Translations under genes and position numbers: made by a program | The notes under the pieces: generated by a model | What the model saw: the letters and a program-made list of their open reading frames with translations, nothing else | Databases searched by the model: none | What the model was told of the DNA's origin: nothing | Shown: piece after piece, positions 58,413-64,000 of the stretch | Numbering within the stretch: position 1 is the stretch's first letter | How the letters are laid out: each line of letters starts with the position of its first letter | Source of the DNA: Schistosoma haematobium | Taxonomy: Eukaryota > Platyhelminthes > Trematoda > Strigeidida > Schistosomatidae | Reading direction: 5' to 3' | Assembly: GCF_000699445.3 (NCBI RefSeq) | Contig: NC_067199.1 | Coordinates: 29,348,402-29,412,401, forward strand | DNA length: 64,000 nucleotides

Positions 58413-60989
58413 TCAAATTACTTCATTCATATGACTGACATCAAAATATTTACCATATACATTGTTTTGAATGCAAATCAATGGTGTATTTGTACTGTTA
58501 CACTTTTGACTTTCATTACACAAAGAATCATCGCAACGTGATTCAGTCACCTTATCAAAACTTTTTAAATTATCTTGATCGGCGATTTCAGAACTAATTT
58601 GTATATTTTCGACTTTCCTTTTCGAATTATTTTTATCATTCTCGACTTTGGTGGCATTTAGAAATTGTGACTCCAGTGGAATAACATTCATGTTAATTTG
58701 ATTGGCCGCTTCAGATGGAGAAAAGAATGTTAAATGTGGTAAATTCAAACTAGTCGTAGGAAGCTGAGCAAGAAGAACGGGACTAGAAAGCTGTGCTGTA
58801 TGTTGTTGCGTTCGCAAAATATTTGATGGTATTGGAGAAGATAATATTGGTGGTTGTGATATTATTTTATCGTTTGTAGAAATCAAATGAAACGCATGAT
58901 TAGTGTAATAATTACCACAATTGGAAAAATTATTATCACTTTGACAGCTGATAGACGGTATAGCACCAGCGGCTTCCATGTCTGTTGTCCAGTAAACAAC
59001 TGCTCCACTAAAATCACAATTGCACGAAAAGTCTTGTGCTGATTGCACGGAGGGTTCTACAGTAATGATACGATTAATATCAACTTTGTTATCAAATGTG
59101 ACTCTCGATGATTGATTTGACGATGTAAGATTGTTAACTCCTTCATCGGAATGAAGTTTCTCACTATCATTTATATCATGAACTGAGCATAACTCGATGG
59201 AGTCATGATTTGACTTCAGTATATACTTATTTGGACTATTCACAGTTTCTCTTGTTAATGTGGTCATTGTCAATGGAAAAGAAGTAGATACTTTTTCTGC
59301 TGATTGGTTCGACATTCCTATAATCTTTTTACTTGTTTTATTCTTACGTTTATATATGCAACAACCGATTGAACATATTATTACAACTGATATAAATGCT
59401 AAAGATAGGGAAAGCCCTGCAATTGTAAATGCGATTCTTCCAGTACCAGAATATCTGGAAATATTTTTGATCATATCTAGCTTACTTGTCGACGATACTA
59501 CTGAAGGTGATGGAACTGAGACACTTCGATTTATACTGTCATTATTAGTAAAGCTATTATTAGCTGTTGTGGGAAATAAAAAGTTTTTTATTGAAATTTT
59601 TAAATCACCATAACCTGGTTGTACAAAAATAGGATCTGAAGTGATGAAGTACATTTGTGGAGTATAAAATGTTCCTAAAGTGAATATATATGGAATAGTT
59701 TCTTCATAAATTTCTATACTTTCATTAGGTATTTGATATGCTTCAAAATAAACATTGTTTGATAGGAAATCTTGTAAACTGATACCTATAGAACTAGTTA
59801 GTTTATCATTTAAATAACCACTTGAAATAACTAATCGGTTATTAATATAAAATCTCCCTGATTTTAACATCGTTCCAGTTGGAAATGTGAACATTGTGAT
59901 TGACATGACCTTACGATTGTTCTTAGTTGATATTTGGTTTGGAATGTTATATTTATGCAAAAGTTCATGGAATTTACTTATTTCCAAGTTTTCTGCATTA
60001 ATTTTAGTCATTTTCCCAGGAGTAACATAAAGTGTGTCAAAGGAAATCAACGACTGTACAGTTATACTCACGGTAAGAGTCATGTATGAAGAGTGTTCGC
60101 TAGATAATTCATCAGGTAGCCAATCAAAGATATTTGATCGAGTTCTCAAAGACGTTCCGCAGACGGATTTTTTTATTGCAATGGTAAATGAATCATGTGG
60201 TGATGAGAAATTTGTCTTCTCGTAGTATACTCGGTTCTGTTCTAACTGTGTGTAGCTGAATCTATGTATAGGGATTGTATCTACGAATACTTTGCCATAA
60301 CTAGGCAGTTGTTTGATATGGAAGAATGTAAAGGGATTTGTTTGGTAATCGCGTTGATAGTTTTTCCATCTATTTGATTGGACTTGTAACATTTCTGCAT
60401 TAAGCCATAATTTTGTTTCATTTTGTAACAGAGTTAATTGTACTGAATTGTTCAGCATAATGTTGTTCAGTATGATTTGAAATTGTAAAACACCGCTTAA
60501 TTTATTCATTTGTAGATTAGGATATTCATTTTGATAAATCTCAAATGTAACCGAATCGTATAAAGCTATATTAGGATCTTGTTTGCTTCCATCAACATTA
60601 TTTGCAAAATATCTGAGCCTTTTCAGATTGACATCATTTTGTGTGACTTTATACAATGTTTCACATTCAGGTGTCAAAATATCATGCTCTTGTTTAAATG
60701 AATTATATGAATAGTATAGTTTACCATATTTTGGCAATATTTTAAAATGTATGTAAATGAATTGTGGCTGAATAAATTCATGCTGGACATATAAATGTTC
60801 ATTGGTAATAGTTACATAATCATTCATTTCAACTGTAATTAAAGTTTTACTTATGCTCAAAAGATTATTTCTATTTATTTGAATCCCTGGATAGATGAGC
60901 TTAAGTGATGTATTCGAGTTAGGAACAATTTGTATTGGAAAAATAATCGGTAGTTCATAACTAGTCAACGAGCGATTTAATTGATATAC
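58413..60989 (-). CDS. CSPG4/NG2/Kon-tiki-like transmembrane proteoglycan, 3'-terminal coding exon (partial gene)
   Basis: This is an 858-codon open exon ending in TGA at 58413-58415. It begins directly after a polypyrimidine-AG acceptor, so it is a last coding exon rather than an intact gene; an ATG is not needed at its start. Counting from Thr at 60965 as residue 2, residues 1-170, 171-305 and 306-445 look like three CSPG/NG2-type repeats. They show the 'F.I..LP.YGK' pattern (FKILPKYGKLYY, FHIKQLPSYGKVFV) followed by 'RVYYEKTNF..PHDSFTIAI'. There is one hydrophobic span at about 511-539, then a basic stop-transfer KRKNK. The roughly 310-residue cytoplasmic tail is Ser/Thr/Asn-rich and ends in -NEVI, which fits a class III PDZ ligand. 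The family (NG2/CSPG4, Drosophila Kon-tiki) acts in cell adhesion and muscle or glial guidance. That role is inferred by family here. The FRAS/FREM families also carry CSPG repeats, but the single span plus PDZ-type end favours CSPG4. Upstream exons are outside the window. Confidence 0.85.
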   Translation of the reverse strand, partial: VYQLNRSLTSYELPIIFPIQIVPNSNTSLKLIYPGIQINRNNLLSISKTLITVEMNDYVTITNEHLYVQHEFIQPQFIYIHFKILPKYGKLYYSYNSFKQEHDILTPECETLYKVTQNDVNLKRLRYFANNVDGSKQDPNIALYDSVTFEIYQNEYPNLQMNKLSGVLQFQIILNNIMLNNSVQLTLLQNETKLWLNAEMLQVQSNRWKNYQRDYQTNPFTFFHIKQLPSYGKVFVDTIPIHRFSYTQLEQNRVYYEKTNFSSPHDSFTIAIKKSVCGTSLRTRSNIFDWLPDELSSEHSSYMTLTVSITVQSLISFDTLYVTPGKMTKINAENLEISKFHELLHKYNIPNQISTKNNRKVMSITMFTFPTGTMLKSGRFYINNRLVISSGYLNDKLTSSIGISLQDFLSNNVYFEAYQIPNESIEIYEETIPYIFTLGTFYTPQMYFITSDPIFVQPGYGDLKISIKNFLFPTTANNSFTNNDSINRSVSVPSPSVVSSTSKLDMIKNISRYSGTGRIAFTIAGLSLSLAFISVVIICSIGCCIYKRKNKTSKKIIGMSNQSAEKVSTSFPLTMTTLTRETVNSPNKYILKSNHDSIELCSVHDINDSEKLHSDEGVNNLTSSNQSSRVTFDNKVDINRIITVEPSVQSAQDFSCNCDFSGAVVYWTTDMEAAGAIPSISCQSDNNFSNCGNYYTNHAFHLISTNDKIISQPPILSSPIPSNILRTQQHTAQLSSPVLLAQLPTTSLNLPHLTFFSPSEAANQINMNVIPLESQFLNATKVENDKNNSKRKVENIQISSEIADQDNLKSFDKVTESRCDDSLCNESQKCNSTNTPLICIQNNVYGKYFDVSHMNEVI

Positions 60990-61005
60990 CTAAAAAACAA
61001 ATTTG
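60990..61005 (-). other. 3' splice acceptor of the proteoglycan terminal exon
   Basis: Read on the minus strand, a T-run ends in TTTTTTAG, immediately followed by GTATATCAA and the open frame. Extending the frame upstream meets an in-frame TAG that overlaps this acceptor, so the protein must continue into an upstream exon. If the exon is joined in phase 0, its first residues are VYQLNRSL. Confidence 0.75.
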
Positions 61006-62512
61006 AAATGTACATGAATTCGTCTCTTCCAACATAAAAAATTTGATCTTATTTCATTCCACAAAATAAATAGTAGTATTATGTTGCTTAATTGTCACTA
61101 CATCCAATACATTTATTTGTAATCAACAAGGAAATTAGACACATAATGACTTGATCAGAAAATTGATTACAGTAAAAATGTAAATGATAATGGATTCAGT
61201 TTACAGTCTTTTGAATAAGATTTTAAGTATCCTCATAAAGTCAAGAAATATTTTCCGATAAAACTATTGAGTATAGAATATTCTTGTAACTGTTACATTA
61301 TTAGTCTATAATCCAACTCTAGTTATAAAAATCAATAAATTTTGACATTGATTACTAGATAATCCAATAAAAATATTCCTATACAACTCATGACAAACCA
61401 CATTCCATACAAGATTGTGCTATGTAAACTTTCGTAAATACTGTAATCTGATTTCCTAGTCGTCATACTAATAATAATAATGGTAGTAGTAACAGTAGTG
61501 AAAATTACAGTAAGTTGAATTATTCAATGATGTTAACATTTATTGTTTTCATTGTTTAAGCTATAAATTTAAATTATCTGGAAGGCATAGAAAAATCATT
61601 GTTTTGATAACATTTAGCAATTTTGTGGTAGATCAAAACAAAATACTTAATCATTTGGATATAGTCACTTAGAACATATATTTACAATAAAAGTAATAAA
61701 TAGTTTTCTTTCTATAGTTTAGAAGCATCAGTTTAACACGTTATACGCAAGTGTATTTTACATTTTAGACATTTGTACACTGTTTGATTATAACATTCAG
61801 TAATATAAATAAACCATGCTTATCGTTGCAACTGTTTATTTAAAAAATAACTTGAACATTAGTTCATTTATGATTATTTCTGACCTCAACATATTTATAA
61901 TAATTAAATAGTTTTCTTGTGCGTTTTCAATTAATGTCAAACATTACCAGTAAAACTGTTAATTATGATAATTATTTCAACCATATAATTCATTCATCAG
62001 TTTAGTTAATTATAATTAACACTGTAATCAATTGAGACGACTATATTGACCTTTCCTGTTAGTGTTATAATTTCATTTAAAAAATTCTATGATTGCAACT
62101 TCTTCCATACAAATACTTTTTATAAGAGTATTACGACATAATGTTACTGATATGAAATACATATTGTGTAAATACATTAACATGGAAAGTGACCATAAAT
62201 TAACTTAATATTGAGTTATATTATCATATCTTATGTTAACTAACGATATGATATTTAATAATCTGAGTCAGTACGTACAGACTGATATAGCTCTAGATGA
62301 ACTTTTTTTAATTCAGTTAAATAAATTATTCTACTACTTCTAAACAGTTAAAATTTTCATTACCAATTACTAAGCTAAATCTATGCTTTTTGATCACTAT
62401 GAGAGGATATTTTCATTTATAACTGATGTTATACAAATTAATAACACAAATAATGATTTACTTACCATTTTGTCAAATAATCCACTAGAATGTTTTATAC
62501 AACTTATCGGCT

Positions 62513-62580
62513 TATTAAAACTCGATATACGAAAAATGTTATTTTCGATAAATTCTCTTAAGGTTCTACAATTATATATC
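62513..62580 (+). repeat. short Penelope-like linker remnant, inverted relative to 63188-63260
   Basis: About 65 bp match the reverse complement of 63188-63260, including a run of over 20 identical bases around 'GATAAATTCTCTTAAGG'. The protein reading 'IRKMLFSINSLKVLQLYI' parallels 'FERRIFFSINSLEVLQ' in the minus-strand copy. Confidence 0.5.
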
Positions 62581-62989
62581 CAAATTATTGATTGGAAAAA
62601 TGTGTGAATTTAGGATTGTGTTAAATAAAATACAATTAAATTGTGTAATGTGGATGTCACTCATATAGAATGTTAACTTGAATCTGCGTATATGTGAAGT
62701 GAAATTTTAAGATCCATGATCAAGATAAATATGGGTCAAATAGGGTGAGAAAGAAATAATAGTGCAATTACAATTCGATCAAATTAGTAAGACGTAATAA
62801 GGAGGGATGAATGCGAAATGGATGAATCATGTATAGGGGAGATTAATAACGATACTTAACCAATAACACGAATAATAATAATAATACTAATACAAAGACT
62901 TATGAATAAAGATAACAGAGACAATTACAATTGACTACGAAAGGTCATAGTCAAGTTAGGTCATTCAGTAGCTAAGATTACGATTGATT

Positions 62990-63260
62990 AATTGGTCAGG
63001 GGAGGAAGAGTGGTTGAATATATCTCTTCTGTTCTCATAGCTCCGGTTTTTTCATCTGGATGGCTACTGCTTCAGCCGTTTGAAGGACTTTAAGTCTGAC
63101 CACTTTTGGCAAAAAATTACCAACCTTATAAATAATTGGAAAAGATTGGTTTATACTGGCACTATGACAGGTTTGTACTAAATGGGCTATATCATTGTAG
63201 AACCTCAAGAGAATTTATCGAAAAGAATATTCTTCGTTCAAATACTAGTCTTTTAATATG
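62990..63260 (-). pseudogene. Penelope-like element, 3' end of endonuclease ORF
   Basis: The minus strand reads 'IAHLVQTCHSASINQSFPI' then 'RLKVLQTAEAVAIQMKKPEL', a stop, and 'EQKRYIQPLFLP'. This is the typical Penelope-like C-terminus. It sits in the proteoglycan intron on the same strand as the gene. Upstream, 'FERRIFFSINSLEVLQ' resembles the linker between RT and endonuclease, so the first half of the endonuclease (the CxC..YIGR region) has been deleted. Confidence 0.7.
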
Positions 63261-63564
63261 ACGGGGATCTTTAAACGATACTATAAATAGTTTAAAACTG
63301 AATTAATGAAACATTATTTTTACTTTAATACGATAGTATTCTACTGAAATTTGACGTTAATATATATTTATGAATTATGGTTAACAGGTTTAAATATAAA
63401 TAAGTGAAAATTTAAAGAAATATCCATGAAATATACTATCAACTATTTGTCATTTCTTTTATATGATTTAAATTTAGAAACAAGGTAGAATCGGTATTTT
63501 GTTGTGAACATATTTACAATGAATAACAAAATGATAGATAACTTTCGTAATAATTTTAAAGAGT

Positions 63565-63565
<1 letters not shown>

Positions 63566-63592
<27 letters not shown>
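63566..63592. repeat. (TA)n microsatellite in the proteoglycan intron
   Basis: About 13 TA units. Confidence 0.9.
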
Positions 63593-63595
<3 letters not shown>

Positions 63596-64000
63596 AAGAA
63601 ATTCTTTATTTTTTCATTTTTAAACACTAGTGATTGACATTTATCTAAATTATATGTTTTTCATGGTATAACTAACAAGTATATTTTCTAATGTTTTAAA
63701 ATTTGTCTGTATATTTAATAAATCCAAATGAAACATGCAAATGAACAATTAGTGGCCAGTTTTTAATTGATATCAAAGGAACTATAAAGATTTGAATGTA
63801 ACAGTTCTACTACTGCTTATATAATATTTCAAATATAAACATTTTCAAATGCTGAAAACAAGACGATGAATGAGAATTTATAAAAAAAAATTATTCAGAT
63901 TATCAAACGACGTTATTAAAAGAATGAGAGAGACGAGGTTTAGGCATTTGAATAACCTGTATTGACAGTTATACATTATGTTAATGGCTAATCAAATTCA

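Larger units (their letters stand above)
60990..64000 (-). other. intron of the proteoglycan gene (at least 3.0 kb, donor not in window)
   Basis: There is no credible coding exon of the host gene in this interval. It is AT-rich and contains small triplet-rich tracts near 61470 and 62875, a (TA)n run at about 63566-63592 and a decayed Penelope-like 3' end. The length is a lower bound because the next exon lies beyond 64000. Confidence 0.65.

Noticed and set aside
59260..59613. 117-residue plus-strand open frame
   Set aside because: It lies entirely antisense to the proteoglycan exon, over its membrane-span region, and shows no domain; a shadow of the real frame.

Overview
The window is AT-rich, intron- and repeat-dominated eukaryotic DNA, and I read it as a blood fluke (Schistosoma) nuclear chromosome. 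The basis is its repeats: Sm-alpha-type SINEs with a hammerhead ribozyme, RTE-clade retrotransposon 3' ends, Penelope-like elements with a GIY-YIG endonuclease, and LTR remnants, all matching what I know of schistosome genomes. I cannot fix the species. I see no bacterial-style genes, rRNA, CRISPR array or conventional tRNA gene.

Only one host gene is convincing: a 2,577-bp 3'-terminal coding exon on the minus strand (58413-60989). It encodes the last three CSPG/NG2-type repeats, the single membrane span and a long cytoplasmic tail of a CSPG4/NG2/Kon-tiki-like proteoglycan. Its upstream exons lie beyond 64000; 60990-64000 is intron.

The rest (about 58 kb) is intergenic or intronic DNA filled with mobile-element debris. 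Family F1, a tRNA-derived SINE with a hammerhead motif, has about 25 loci, roughly one per 2.5 kb. Family F2 (Sm-alpha type) has about seven. Family F3 has one nearly intact copy (43878-44224) with a perfect 14-bp target duplication. There are RTE 3' ends at 4.8, 11.3, 14.1, 51.9 and 54.9 kb, with 5'-region pieces at 19.7 and 38.6 kb. Penelope-like pieces lie at 20.2, 42.3-43.6 and 63.0 kb. LTRs lie at 17.9, 20.9, 24.1, 34.1, 39.4 and 45.3 kb.

The most interesting observation is structural. Many F1 insertions are not simple SINEs but fold-back units: a reverse-complement arm, then a sense arm, with the whole inverted unit bounded by one 9-15 bp target-site duplication. Each arm can carry a tRNA-like Pol III head and a hammerhead. 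F3 has the same theme: 34-bp perfect inverted arms around its tRNA-hammerhead core. The three families keep the hammerhead core while changing the helices in a pairing-compatible way. This suggests a group of ribozyme-bearing, retrozyme-like elements that mobilise as inverted or concatemeric units. A separate 99-bp-arm inverted repeat (13781-14063) and a 579-bp direct duplication (47632 and 57298) also stand out.
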